From Cylindrobasidium torrendii FP15055 ss-10 (taxonomy: Eukaryota > Basidiomycota > Agaricomycetes > Agaricales > Physalacriaceae), in contig KN880545.1 in NCBI GenBank assembly GCA_000934385.1, positions 7,606 to 71,605 on the forward strand: a stretch of 64,000 bases of DNA. The letters run 5' to 3'. Positions within the stretch are counted from its first letter, which is position 1. Every line of letters begins with the position of its first letter. The position numbers and the translations under genes are program-made. Below, piece after piece: positions 10,023-22,960 of this stretch. The notes under the pieces were generated by a model. The model searched no databases. It saw nothing but the letters and a program-made list of their open reading frames with translations, and was not told the origin of the DNA.

Positions 10023-13000
10023 ATGTCCGCCATGAATCGACAGTCCACGCTCCACCAGCGTCTCGAGTCGGTGACCGACCTCGCACGCCTATCTCCCGTT
10101 TCCGATGATATAATCGTTGCCTGCATCCGCGAGCGGTTCATGACCGACAACATATACACCAACGCCGGGACGTCTGGGCTCGTGGCCCTCAACCCTCACA
10201 AATATATCGCCTGCAACTCGGACCAAGTTTTAAACCAATATGCCTCTGAATACCGCGACACTTCTCAGAACAAGATACCGCTAGCGCCGCATATCTTCCA
10301 GTTGGCAAACAACGCTTATTACCACATGCGACGCACAAATCAGGACCAATGCATCCTGTTCAGGTGTGTTGTCCAATGATTTTCACGGCTATTTCTCATT
10401 TTCGTTCTGTAGTGGCGAGACGTCAAGCGGCAAGTCCGAGAACAGGCGCCTGGCCATCAAGAGCATCGTTGAGCTCTCCGTCAGCAATCCCGGCAAAAAG
10501 GGCCACAAGCTCGGCGCGCAGGTTCCAGCAGCCGAGTTCGTGCTCGAATCGTTCGGCCATGCTCGCACACTTTTCAACCCAAATGCTTCTCGCTTCGGTA
10601 AATACACCGAACTGCAGTTCAGCGATCGCGGACGCATCACTGGTGTCAAGACACTCGACTACTACCTCGAACGTAACCGCGTATCCGCCGTCCCATCCGG
10701 AGAACGCAACTTCCACATCTTCTACTATCTCGTTGCTGGTGCATCAGATGACGAACGCCAACATCTTCGCCTTGTGGACAAGACCAATTATCGTTACCTC
10801 GGTCGCGCCCTCCCGCCGCGCAACGACGGCCAGGACACAGATGGCGTCAGGTTCGACCAGCTCAAGGTCGCCCTTAAAACGATCGGCTTCTCGAAGCGGA
10901 ACGTAGCACAAACCTGCCAGCTTGTTGCCGCCATCCTTCACCTTGGAAACCTGGAGTTTACCGTCGATCGTCATCGAAATGAGGATGCTGCTGTCGTCAG
11001 AAATTTGGAAGTATTGGAAATTGTGTCCGACTTCCTTGGTGTCCAACCATCGGCGCTTGAGTCTGCGCTTTCCTACAGGACGAAGCTTGTCAAGAAGGAG
11101 CTGTGCACGGTCTTTCTCGATCCAGATGGTGCCTCGGACAATAGAGATGACCTTGCGAAGGCTCTGTACTCGCTTCTCTTTGCATGGCTAAACGAGCACA
11201 TCAACCAGCGTCTCTGTAAGGATGACTTCGCCACCTTCATTGGCATGTTCGACCTTCCTGGGCCACAGAACATGACATCTCGCCCAAACTCCCTGGACCA
11301 ATTCTGCATCAACTTTGCCAACGAGAGGTTGCACAACTGGATTCAGAAGCGTCTTTTTGAGAGCCATGTTGACGAGTATGCTGCTGAGGGTATCTCCCGC
11401 TTCATTCCTCAGGTCCCATACTTCGATAATGCCGAGTGTGTTCGTGTGCTCCAGCACCGCCCTGGTGGTCTTATCCACATCATGGACGACCAAGCGCGCC
11501 GCCAACCCAAGAAAACTGATTTGACGATGGTTGAAGCGTTCACCAAGCGCTGGGGCAACCATTCTTCTTTCAAATCGGGCTCCATGGACCGCTCGGGTTT
11601 TCCAACATTTACCATCAACCACTACAACGGTCCCGTATCCTACTCGTCCGAAGGCTTCCTTGACCGTAACCTCGATGCCGTCAACCCCGATTTCGTGTCT
11701 CTTCTTCGCGGCGCCCTTGATTCCCCCGACACGTCGGGTTCTATCAACCCATTTGTCAAGGGTCTATTCTCAGCCAAGGCTATCGCTACGCAAGCCCATC
11801 CACGAAATGAAGATACCATTGTCTCCGCTCAACAAGTCGTCAAGCCCATGCGCGCGCCATCGACCCGTCGCAAGAACACCATCAGGCGCATGGCCACTGT
11901 ACGGGAAAGTGTCGACGATGTGCCGAAAGAGGACGATGACCTCCATCCCTCTTCATCTGTGTCCCCAGGCATCGCAGGCGAATTCAAAGCTGCGCTTGAT
12001 ACCCTTTTCGAAACTCTGGACGAGACGCAGCCGTGGTATGTGTTCTGCGTCAATCCAAACGACTCGCAACTCCCGAACCAGCTTGAGGGTCGCAGCGTCA
12101 AGGGTCAGGTCCGGAGTTTGGGACTGACCGAGGTCGCCCGCCGCTCCGTGAACGTCTTTGAGGTTGGAATGGCGCCAGAGGAGTTCTGTGAACGGTATCA
12201 GGAGGCACTTTCTGAGGCGGGTATCGAGCCAGGTGATCCGCAAGACAGGGTAGAAGCTGCAGCCATGTCCTTCGGCCTGGGCGAAGCAGATGCCGTGCTC
12301 GGTCAACAAAAAGTTCGTTGTGCCCTTGTGGTGAGGCAAGCTGACTAATGCATCTTCCAGGTGTTCCTTTCTCAAGCAGCCTTTCATAAGTTCGAGGACA
12401 TCCTCCGATCAAAGGACGTGGAGGAGCAAAAGCGCAATCGTATTCGTGATGCAGAGGCTGAGGCCGGTCTCAACACTCGCGGGGATCCTTATGGACCGTA
12501 TCCTTCTACTCCGGATGCAGAGGCGCCATGGCAGGCCGGGTATGGCGAAAATTACAACTCCTCAAATCAAGCCTTGCCGCTCGTCGCGAATGCATCTCCA
12601 TTCCAGCGCGGAAACATGTACGACGACGAGTACGGTGAAAACCGTTCCGTCGCCGACAGCGACGACTTCGACGGACGTAGCCGCTTTACTAGTCAGCGAG
12701 ACGATTCTGCCTCTAACTTTGGCTCAGAGTCGTACGCGCCATCCCGGAACATGTTCCAGGGAGCGGACAAAAAGGTGGTGGACAAGGATGCACTGGCAGG
12801 GGAAATTCAAGAGGGCGAAACAACCGAAGTTATTAAGGAGACTTCCGCCCGTCGGCGCTGGGTCGCCATCTGCTGGATGCTGACTTGGTGGGTGCCAAGC
12901 CCTCTCCTTACCCATGTTGGCCGTATGAAGCGTATGGACGTCCGACAAGCCTGGCGTGAGAAGCTCGCCCTCAACCTCCTCATCTGGTTTGTTTGCGGTT

Positions 13001-16000
13001 GTGCAGTCTTCGTCATCGCCATCTTGGGAAACTTGATCTGTCCCACCCAGCACGTCTACAACCAATCCGAACTTGCCTCGTACAACAAGAAGTCAACGAT
13101 ATCGTACACGGCTATTCGAGGAGAGGTATTCGATCTCAGCGTAATCGTCGGCAATCATCTTCGCGCGGTCAAAGTCGTCTCTTCGAAAGATATCATGAAC
13201 TACGCTGGCACGTCCTCGGACAACATATTCCCTGTTCAGGCATGTTCAGACGTATCGCCTTTGATTTCTTTCGCTAAACATCACATAGGTCAGCGCACTC
13301 TGCAATGGTATCGACGGCACCGTCAGCCCGTATGTGACTCTTGACTCGTCGAACAACACGGATACAAATTCGGGCTATCACGACTTCCGAGTCTTCACAA
13401 ATGACTCTCGTCCTGACTGGTACTACGAGAACATGGTCCAGATGCGGTACAGCTCCCGCGTCGGTTTCTTGGGCATGACGCCTAAGGAGGTCAAGAGCAA
13501 AGCTTCCTCAGGATCTGCTATCGCGATGTACAACGGCCTCATTTATGACCTGTCCACCTATATCAACTACCCTCCGGCTGTCCGTTCACCTGATGGTACC
13601 CAGGCCCCTGGGGGAGTGGACACGAAGTTCATACACGACTCCGTCATTGATGTCTTCAAATACAATGCCGGAACAGACATCACGAAAAAGCTCGACAATC
13701 TGAACATCGATGCTGACATCCTCAAGCGCCAGAAGGTTTGCCTGCGCAACCTCTTCCTCGCTGGCAAGGTCGATAACCGGAATTCCGTGCAATGCCAATT
13801 CGCAACGTACTTGCTGCTAGTCATTTCTATCATAATGGTGTCTGTCATTGGCTTCAAGTTTTTGGCCTCCATCAGCTTCTCATCGGTGCGCGCCCCCGAG
13901 GACCATGACAAGTTCGTTATCTGTCAAGTTCCTTGCTATACAGAAGGCGATAGTTCACTGCGTAAAACCATCGATTCACTAGCCCAGATGAAGTACGACG
14001 ACAAGCGCAAGCTCATACTGGTCATCTGCGATGGTAACATTGTTGGCTCTGGTAACGACCGTCCTACGCCCCGTATCGTCCTCGACATCCTTGGCTCTGA
14101 TCCCAACTTGGATCCCGAACCTCTAAGCTTCCTCTCGCTCGGCGAAGGAGCTAAGCAACACAACATGGGCAAGATCTATTCAGGCCTTTACGAGTGTCAC
14201 GGCCATGTCGTTCCGTATATGGTTGTCGTCAAATGCGGTAAACCCAGTGAGCGGTCCCGCCCTGGCAATAGGGGCAAACGCGATTCTCAGATGCTTCTCA
14301 TGCGCTTCTTGAACAAGGCATGTCCTCTGTAGTTTGTATAACTCCATTCTGACCAAAGACAGGTCCACTTCAACACGCCGATGAACCCGCTCGAGTTGGA
14401 AATGTATCACCAGATTAAGAACGTTATTGGCGTGAATCCCACTTTCTACGAGTACCTCTTCATGGTGGATGCCGATACAACGGTCGATCCTTTCTCTGTC
14501 AACCGACTTATCTCTGCGTGCGTGTTGGCATCGTCACTTGCGGTGTGGCCTAATTTGTTTGTAGCATGATTCACGACAAGAAACTGTTGGGTGTCTGTGG
14601 CGAGACCGAGCTGGCGAACGCGAAACAATCTATTATCACCATGATGCAGGTGGGCCTCATTCACTTCTGGGCAAGCAGCTCTGGCTCATCAACGTCTAGG
14701 TATACGAGTACTTCTTGTCCCATCACATGGCAAAAGCCTTTGAAAGCTTGTTCGGATCCGTCACTTGTTTGCCTGGTTGCTTCACTCTCTATCGAATGAG
14801 GACGCCCGACACTCACAAGCCACTCATCATTGCCAACCAAATGATCACGGATTACTCTGAAAACCGTGTCGACACCCTTCACATGAAGAACCTACTACAT
14901 CTCGGAGAGGATCGCTACTTGACAACACTATTGCTCAAGCACTTCCCCCTCTTCAAAACCAAATTCATCCGCGATGCTCACGCCTACACTGTTGCTCCCG
15001 ATGACTGGAAAGTACTGCTATCGCAGCGTCGCCGATGGATCAACTCCACGGTGCACAACCTAGGCGAGTTGCTGTTCCTCGACCAGCTTTGTGGCTTCTG
15101 TTGTTTCTCGATGCGTTTCATCGTCATGTTGGATTTGCTGTCAACGCTTGTTGCGCCAGTAACTACCGCCTATGTAAGTCAACACACTTCGAGATATGCA
15201 TTAATCTCACAGCTTTTAGATTGTTTATCTCATCTACCTCGTGGCGGGCGAAGGCAAAAGCATCCCGACTCTATCTCTTGTCATGATTGCTGCCATTTAC
15301 GGTGTTCAAGCACTCGTCTTCCTCTTGCGTCGCAAGTGGGATATGATTGGCTGGATGATCTTCTACATTCTAGCCATCCCTGTGTTTTCTTTCCTCCTCC
15401 CGTTGTACTCCTTCTGGCGCATGGACGATTTCTCCTGGGGTGCTACGCGTCTAGTCCTAGGAGAAGCCGGCAAGAAGCTTCTAGTTCACGTACGTCCGCG
15501 GCCATGTATCATCCTAAACATATGTAACCATCCTCCAGGACGAGGGCAAGTTCGATCCTCGAACGATACCACTGAAGACTTGGGCTGACTATGTGCGTCT
15601 CCTTTCTCATTCGGCTATGCTGTATTGACCGCTGGCAGGAAAATGAACTATGGGACAAGGAGTCCAACCACAGTATTGGTTCTTGGGTGCCGCCAACAAA
15701 GACGAAGCACGATGGATATGCGGAGTCAATGACTGCGTCGCTCTACGGTCGCGAGACCTACTATGACCCCGGTGCTCGTTCGTATTCCCCTGCACCCAGC
15801 CAGATCTTCGCGCCGCCGCCAGGATATCAGTCGGGCAGGAATACTCCCCAGATGTACATGCCCCAAGCACAGTCCCCTCTCGCCATGGGTGGTAATATGG
15901 GCATGGGCTATGGCCAAGTTGGATCACGGCCCGTTACGAATTATCTGGATATGCCTATAGGAGGGTCGCCCGATGGAGGCCCAAGCGACGCTGAACTGGA

Positions 16001-16151
16001 GCAGGCGCTGTCGCAGATCTTGCAATCTGCCGACCTCAACACTGTTACGAAAAAGGACCTGCGGAGGCAGCTAGAGGAGCACTTTGGGTGCGACTTGAGT
16101 GCGCGGAAGTCGACAGTCAATGGGATGGTGGATCGTTTGTTAAGTCTGTAA
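10023..16151 (+). CDS. Chitin synthase with myosin motor-like domain (class V/VII type)
   Basis: Ten exons (10023-10363, 10413-12312, 12361-13239, 13289-14317, 14363-14517, 14565-14649, 14700-15173, 15220-15489, 15539-15592, 15639-16151) give 1899 residues. The N-terminus is a myosin-like motor: P-loop GETSSGKS (115-122), switch I ASRFGK, and a degenerate switch II DLPGPQ. A cytochrome-b5-like segment and membrane helices lead to the GT2 catalytic domain, which has [10 protein letters not shown] and QRRRW (1572-1576). C-terminal helices, a Gly/Pro-rich linker and a DEK-C-type domain finish the protein. It polymerises UDP-GlcNAc into wall chitin at the plasma membrane; the motor aids tethering and delivery. 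The third and fourth introns need GC donors (GCATGT). Confidence 0.95.
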
Positions 16152-16532
16152 TGGGCTAGGGAAGGAAGGACTTGAGGATATGATTTGGACTTTTGGATTT
16201 CTGGCTCTCCCCCTTCGATGCCTATGACAGTTTCTGACGACGCGCATTAACCCGTTCTTTATTCGTTTGTTAAGTACCCTATATCGCACGGACTAGACTG
16301 GACTACCGCATTCCTTATGGTTTCTCATTTTCTCTCACTTATTAGAAAGGCAACGTAATTGTGCACTTAGGTTAGCATATGAGTAGACAATCACAGATGT
16401 GAACTAGGTCAAATGGTCGTCCTCCAGATTCATGGTCTGCTCGCCAGGCCTATGATTGGCCAAATTCTCAGTTAACCACTGCGATCGATCGTCAATGCTT
16501 ACTTACCCACCATCAACTGCCAATTCATTAGC
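16152..16532. other. Intergenic between chitin synthase and GH3 gene
   Basis: This is a 381-bp gap holding the 3' region of the motor chitin synthase and the promoter of the GH3 gene on the same strand. A GCGATCGATCG-like palindrome lies near 16481-16492. No gene was seen. Confidence 0.4.
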
Positions 16533-18351
16533 ATGGTCTCTGATACGCTGCGACGACAAGTTGGCCAACACTTTGTTCTTGGATTCGACGGCCTAGAAGT
16601 CACAGCTGATATCCGCATGCTGATCCAGCAACACCATTTGGGTAGTGTGATACTCATGAAGCGCAACGTTCAAGGTCAGAGACATCACCGCGCTATCCTA
16701 ATGATGCGCGCTCATCGTACCACCGGGAAAAGATGCCACTCAAGTTCGCAAGTTAATCTTTGATCTGCAGATACTTGCGAAAGAGGCTGGACATGAACAA
16801 CCTCTTCTCATCGGCACAGACCAGGAGAATGGTAAATTGTTACACTTTTTGAAGGACCCACTTACCAAGCGAGCCTAGGCTTGGTATCTGCTTTCAGTAA
16901 AGCTGACGCCCTCTCCCAATTGTGAGTTCAAGTACTCCTGCGATGTTCGTCGTTCTTCTCTAACAATCACTGGTAGTCCCGGAGCGATGGCTCTTGGAGC
17001 TACAGGTGATCCCGAGCTCGCGGAACGCGTCTATGCGGCATCTGCAGCGCAACTCAGGCTTCTCGGGGTACACTGGGCGTACGGTCCTGTGGCCGATGTT
17101 AACTTAGATGCGCGGAATCCAGTCATCGGTGTACGCTCTTTTGGCGATGACCCCAAGAACGTTGGGGCGTTTGTCGCTGCCGCAGGTCGAGGAATGTCGG
17201 CGTCGAGAATAGCGTCGTGTGCGAAGCATTTCCCTGGGCACGGAGACACACACGTTGATTCGCATTTTGCTCTTCCTGTGATCTCCAAGTCGCGTGAGGA
17301 AATGGAAAAGGCAGAGTTGCTTCCATTCCGCAACTATTGCGATGTTGGTGAGTTGACAACAGTCATGACGGGACATATGGCGCTACCTGCTCTTACTGGG
17401 TCGGCGGAAGAGCCAGCATCGCTGTCGAAGAAAATCACGACCGACCTTTTGCGGGGGGAGTTGGGTTTTGAAGGTGTGGTCGTGACGGATTGCTTGGAGA
17501 TGGACGCCATCGCCAATAGCTGTGGCATTCCCAGTGGCTCTGTTCGCGCGCTGGAGGCTGGAGCAGACATCAACATGATTTGCCATACCCTTGCACAACA
17601 AGTCGAGTCCATTGAATTCGTATGTTCGGCGGTTGAGAGTGGTAAACTGAGTCTGGAGAGGAGCGCACAACGCATTCGAGCTCTCAAGGCCAGTCTTCTT
17701 GGAAGCTGGAACGATATTCTGGCGGAGCACAACGCGTCGAATTGGAACGCGAAGTGGGAGAAAGCCAATGTCGACGGTGAGCGCGTCGCAGCGGAGGGAT
17801 ACGCCAAATCTGTTGCGCTCGTGCAGGAGGCTGGCCCAGGGATTAAATTTCCCATCGATGTTGGATCAACCATCCTGTACACTCCTCAACCGGAAAGTCT
17901 CAACAGGGCTGTGGACGACGCTGAGGGTGTTCAGCGTGGGAAAAATGGCACGGTTCGAAACACTGCGACCGCGTCGTTTCTCTCCCTGTATAATGCTCTG
18001 TCGCAGCGCGCGCCGACGGAACACGTCGTATATTGGAAAAACGAGACCGAGCAGGCGAGTCTCGCCGGAAAAGCCATCAAGAATCTTGTATTCGTGCTAA
18101 GAAATGCAAACACATCGGTTTGGCAACTGGAAGTGTTGAACAAGGTGTCGAAGGAAGCCGAGGCCAGTGGGGTCAATGTCGTTCTCTTGTCTTGCTGCAC
18201 ACCATACGATTTGATGGATGCTACTGAACCCATCACGTCGTACCCTTGTCTTGCCACCTTTGAGTTTACGCCCCCTGCGTTCGAGGCTGCGGTTTCTGTC
18301 ATGTTCGGGGATATCTTGCCGCGGGGACGTGTACCTGTAGCGTTGAAGTAG
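16533..18351 (+). CDS. GH3 beta-N-acetylglucosaminidase (NagZ-like)
   Basis: Four exons (16533-16674, 16733-16831, 16879-16921, 16977-18351) give 552 residues. The TIM-barrel domain holds LIGTDQENG, then KHFPGHGDTHVDSH (from residue 178), the loop with the His/Asp catalytic pair typical of NagZ-type GH3 enzymes. The nucleophile Asp is in VVVTDCLEMD (~residue 266). A C-terminal alpha/beta domain follows. There is no signal peptide, so the enzyme is probably cytosolic and acts on GlcNAc-containing oligosaccharides or conjugates. Its position between two chitin synthases suggests a role in amino-sugar recycling; this is inference. A bacterial-type family origin is possible, but the four short introns show it is settled in this genome. 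Confidence 0.9.
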
Positions 18352-18711
18352 TAGGTATCTCATTGTAAAGGAAGGAACAATGGCATTGTCTACAAATTTG
18401 CTTACAGCATACTTTGTCTGTCCACACAATGAAGCGTATATGCCGGCGGCGTTCAGGACCTAATAAGGCGATGACGTCTATCGCCTGAAGTGACAAGCGA
18501 CAGCCGATGTTGACTGAGGGACCTGTGTTTCAACCATCACTTTGCACCACCTCCTGGACAGCCGAAGACAACTGCGCCTGCGTTTTTACGACTCTTGTCC
18601 GTCACCGCCTTTCTTGCTGCGATCAAACGTTAACGCAAGGCAGTGTTTGCAGGCCCTAGTCTCAGGAGTTTATAGTAGTTTCTGTGCTGAGCATCGAACT
18701 CAATTTCCGCC
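18352..18711. other. Promoter region of class III chitin synthase
   Basis: This 360-bp gap sits before the next same-strand gene. An upstream open frame from 18542 runs in the coding frame but lacks an ATG; the first well-placed ATG is at 18712. No other feature was recognised. Confidence 0.4.
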
Positions 18712-21700
18712 ATGTCCCATTACCCTCCAGAGGTGCGCAGCCGTTCTAGTTGAAAAATTGCAGCAAACTCAAGTACATCGGCAGGCCGACGAGGCCCAAC
18801 ACAGACATTACAACGATGGATACAGCCCGTATCCTCCGCCGCCTGCGGCGGCGCCCGCGCCGTACGGAGACCCGTATCAGACGCCCTACGACTATGATGG
18901 TGGAAATTATCGGGATTCATACTACCCTGCCCAGCCGAATCCTTACTCATCGCCCCCACCGCCGACGCTCCCGCCTCTAGGTGGTTACACGCAGCAAGAT
19001 CCTTATGGGATCACAGGCTCCCCGCCGCCCCCACAACAGGAATATCTCTCTCAGCCATTTCACCCTCTGTCCCCACCGCCAAACCATCCATCCATCTATC
19101 CGCGAGAATCCTACGAGCTCATCGACAACCCTGTTCCGGATCACTCAGACGAGGGTGACACGCCTCTTTTGAATGACAGGCACTCGATGCCACCGCCAAT
19201 GCCGGTCCCAGGGGGAAATGCGAACTATGGCGGCTTCGAGGACGGCGATGATGATGCCAACTTTATCCGTTATGGGCGTATCCCCCAGCGAGTGCCCCGG
19301 CGATACAAAACGGTGAAGCGTGTACAGTGCGTAGCGCCTTCTTTTCTCCACGGTGTTACTCACGTTTGGTTTTGTAGACTGCGCCAGGGTCACTATGTGA
19401 TGGAGGCCGAGGTACCGCCCAAGCTGCTCGATTTGTGCCCTAACAAAGTGGACCGCGAATTCACCCACACACGTTACACAGCCGTCACCTGTGATCCAAA
19501 TGATTTCCAGGCTGAGGGATTCGGACTGCGTCAGTTGGAGTATACCCCCGGTCGACGCACGGAGCTGTTCATCGTCATGACCATGTACAACGAAGACGAG
19601 GAGCTGTTTTGCCGAACAATGGACGGTGTGATGAAGAACGTTGCACACTTGTGCTCAAGGACGCGTTCCAAGACTTGGGGCAAAGATGGCTGGAAGAAGG
19701 TGGTTGTCTGCATAGTCAGTGATGGTCGCCAGAAGATCAACTCGCGTACCTTGTCCGTCTTGGCGGCAATGGGTGTTTACCAGGAGGGTATAGCAAAGAA
19801 TGCCCTCAACAACGTCCCTGTAACCGCCCACGTCTTCGAGTTTACCACACAGGTTTCGGTGACACCAAACCTACGCATTGAGGGTGCAGAGAAGGGATAC
19901 GTACCGGTGCAACTCATCTTCTGTCTGAAGGAGAAAAATCAGAAGAAGATCAACTCTCACCGATGGTTTTTCAACGCATTCGGGCCTGTCCTCAATCCGA
20001 ACGTTTGCGTCTTGTTAGACGTCGGAACTCGTCCGGGTGTGACCAGTATTTATCACTTGTGGAAGGTGCGTTCAAGTTGCCTGCCTTACCGCTTGCACTG
20101 ACCAAATGGTTAGGCATTTGATATCAATTCCAATGTTGGCGGTGCATGTGGTGAAATCGTCGCACTCAAGGGAAAATGGGGTCGCCATCTCCTGAACCCT
20201 TTGGTAGCCGCTCAGAACTTTGAGTACAAGATATCTAACATCCTGGACAAGCCATTGTGAGTACACTCGTTCTTGTGGGTGCTCCCCTGTGCCCCTTCTA
20301 ATCAACATGCAGGGAGTCCGTATTTGGCTACATTACAGTACTTCCCGGCGCTTTCAGTGCATATCGCTACATTGCGCTACAGAACGACCAGAAAGGCGAA
20401 GGCCCGCTACAGAAGTATTTCCTGGGAGAGAAGATGCACGGTGCTGGTGCAGATATCTTCACTGCCAACATGTACCTCGCTGAGGATCGTATCCTCTGCT
20501 GGGAGTTGGTATCGAAGAGAGGCGGTAGCTGGATTCTCCACTATGTGAAGAGTGCATACGCTATCACCGATGTTCCAGACACAGTAAGTCCTGTCGACAG
20601 TTTGAGGCTTGAGGGCGTTTCTGATCCTAGATAGGTCGCAGAGCTCATTTCGCAACGCCGTCGCTGGCTGAATGGCTCCTTCTTCGCGGCAGTACATTCG
20701 ACACTTCACTTCTACTACATTTATCGCAGTGCACATTCGCTTCTGCGAAAGTTCTGGATACATGTCGAAATTGTCTACCAATTCTTCCAGCTGGTGTTTT
20801 CATGGTTTGCCTTGGTGCGTATTGCTAAACTCCTAACGCTCACGTTCTTGACCATCGTACAGGCCAACTACTACATTGCCTTCGTCATCCTTACCGACGC
20901 TATGGAGGCCGACGAATTTCACATCAAAGGCATCCATGTCGTCAATGTCATTCTGAACTACTTCTATCTCGGCCTCCTCATCATGTGCTTCTTGCTTGCT
21001 TTGGGAAATCGACCACAAGGGAGTAAATGGGGATACACGACCGCCTTCATCGGTTTTGGTCTCATCACGATCTATATGACCTTCGCCGCCTTCTTCCTCG
21101 CGTTCAAGGGAATCCAAAACCTGTCCAATGAACAAGGTGGATTAACATTCAGCAGTCTGTTCACAAATTCCATTTTCCGGAATATTGTAATCTCCCTGCT
21201 GGCTACTCTCGGTCTCTACATCCTCGCATCCTTGATCTTCGTGAGCACATTTGCGATTGACTTACTATCTAGTTGTTGACCAGCCAACAGTTCGAACCAT
21301 GGCATATGATTACCAGTTTCATACAATACCTACTCATGGCGCCGTCGTATGTCTCTGTTCTGAACGTCTACGCGTTCGCCAACGTCCATGATGTGTCTTG
21401 GGGAACGAAGGGCGACACGAAAATGTCGACGGATCTGGGTGTGGTCAAAACGGATGGAACTGGTGACGCTGCTGAAGTCACCGTTGAGGCCCCGACAACG
21501 GCAGAGGAGCGCAACGCGGCGTACGAAGATGCATTGCATGTTCTACAAGCCAAGCCTCCCAAAGCCGAAGCCAAGGTCAATGCTGCAGATCAACAAGAGG
21601 ATTACTATCGCACGTTCAGAACAAACGTGTTGCTGGCATGGACACTGAGCAACGCACTGTTGGGCGCAGCGATCGTGAGTGCGAATGGCAAGGCGGAAGA

Positions 21701-21878
21701 CCAGGGTGCGGAGAACAGTGTGAAGGGCTACATGGCATTTTTGTTATTCAGTGTAGCCGGTCTTGCTTGTGAGTGACTTTTTTTCCAGGCGCTACGCAAC
21801 ATTCTCACATCCTTGTTAGTCGTTCGCTTTGTGGGCTGTGTGACATACATGGTTGTGCGTCTCTTCGCAGGAGAGTAA
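18712..21878 (+). CDS. Chitin synthase, class III
   Basis: Nine exons (18712-18732, 18785-19326, 19378-20065, 20114-20256, 20313-20583, 20635-20814, 20863-21240, 21291-21768, 21820-21878) give 919 residues. About 190 N-terminal residues are Pro/Tyr-rich and disordered. The catalytic region has [29 protein letters not shown], the [18 protein letters not shown] block, [19 protein letters not shown] and [12 protein letters not shown]. Several C-terminal membrane helices follow. The spacing and wording of these blocks match class III rather than class I or II. The first exon is only 21 nt. Two introns (19327-19377 and 20815-20862) are multiples of three without stops, so retention would go unnoticed in frame. 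Confidence 0.95.
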
Positions 21879-22960
21879 GCTCAAGGTGCCTAGAAAGCTC
21901 GGGGATGTAATACTGCTCTTGGACTGATGTCTGTACTCGCCATCACTATTTATGGTTGTACATATTTACTACTCTTACTGACTTTGCACGATACCTCCAT
22001 ACATTCATGACTCGGTTGCTTGCCCTTGCATCTTTCCTCTATGACTGCTTTCATGATTTATGATCTATGATAGATATTTGCGCGAAATTCAAGATGACCT
22101 TTTTAAAGAGGATGTTCACTCTGACGTGGGGAATTTTCGTTTTGTTTTGTTTGTATGCATACGGTACAGTATATCACACCGTTGTGAATCGAGTTCAATG
22201 TATTAGAGTGCTTTTGCAAGGATATATATTGTGATATATATTCCAAATTTTAGCTCCACAAAGTAAATATCAACGGTCTGTATGTAGGGCCGCGATGTAT
22301 ATTGACCGTAATCTTAGCTTTTACTATTACCTTTATGAGCAATGTCAGCTCGGTGGCTACACATTGGCTGTCAGTGATCCAAGCTTCAGGGCGCCGGCAC
22401 AAGAGCCTTGCTATGGTCGCGCCGTTGGTCCGACTTTTCCACGGTGCCCCGCTGCTGGAAACAGTCATCGAAGCCTACCTTCCTGCCACGGACCTGTACA
22501 GCTCAAAAATTCTATGATATTTTCGAGCAGCCCGTTGTATGGGTGGAGTAAGTTTTGAGAGATTTATCATAATTCTGCTAAAAGTATTAAGGATATATAT
22601 CGCGATATATATCCCTGCAAAAGCACTCTATTCTATCGACTGAATATATGCCGAGGACTTGAAAGCTCGTTTGATCTGTTACTAATACCTGAGTGTGCGT
22701 GTGTTGCGAGCCAGGCGTTCATGCCCATTTTGAGTGGTTGTCACGGTTTAGTGATGTGACTATGCATGTGTCCTCATGTGTCCGTCCAAGACTTTCATTA
22801 TTGCTCTCAGGAGCAACCATCTCTTCTTCTTGGATTCGCTTTTTGGAACGCGGGCTTTTGGATAATACCCCAATACAACATTCCATCCTCTCGAACACGC
22901 GCATATCTTGATTGCGCAGTGGAATTGCGGCCAACTTCTTGAAGGAACTCAGCCTTGACC
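21879..22960. other. Intergenic with a MITE-like insertion
   Basis: This 1.1-kb gap holds the 3' region of the chitin synthase, a 423-bp terminal-inverted-repeat element (22206-22628, listed separately) and the promoter of the TTC7-like gene. No host gene was seen. Confidence 0.6.
22206..22628. mobile_element. MITE-like element with TIRs and TA flanks
   Basis: The left end (GAGTGCTTTTGCA, from 22206) is the inverted complement of the right end (to 22628). The match extends with few differences for about 38 bases through an AT-rich block. A TA dinucleotide abuts both ends (22204-22205, 22629-22630), as for Tc1/mariner-type insertions. The right terminal repeat contains a 24-bp perfect palindrome (22591-22614) centred on CGCG. 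There is no transposase, so the element is non-autonomous. Confidence 0.8.

Noticed and set aside
20815..20862. 48 bases of class III chitin synthase as coding
   Set aside because: They stay in frame without a stop, but the flanking sequence (FSWFALANYYIAF) continues smoothly when they are removed, and the borders are good GT and AG.
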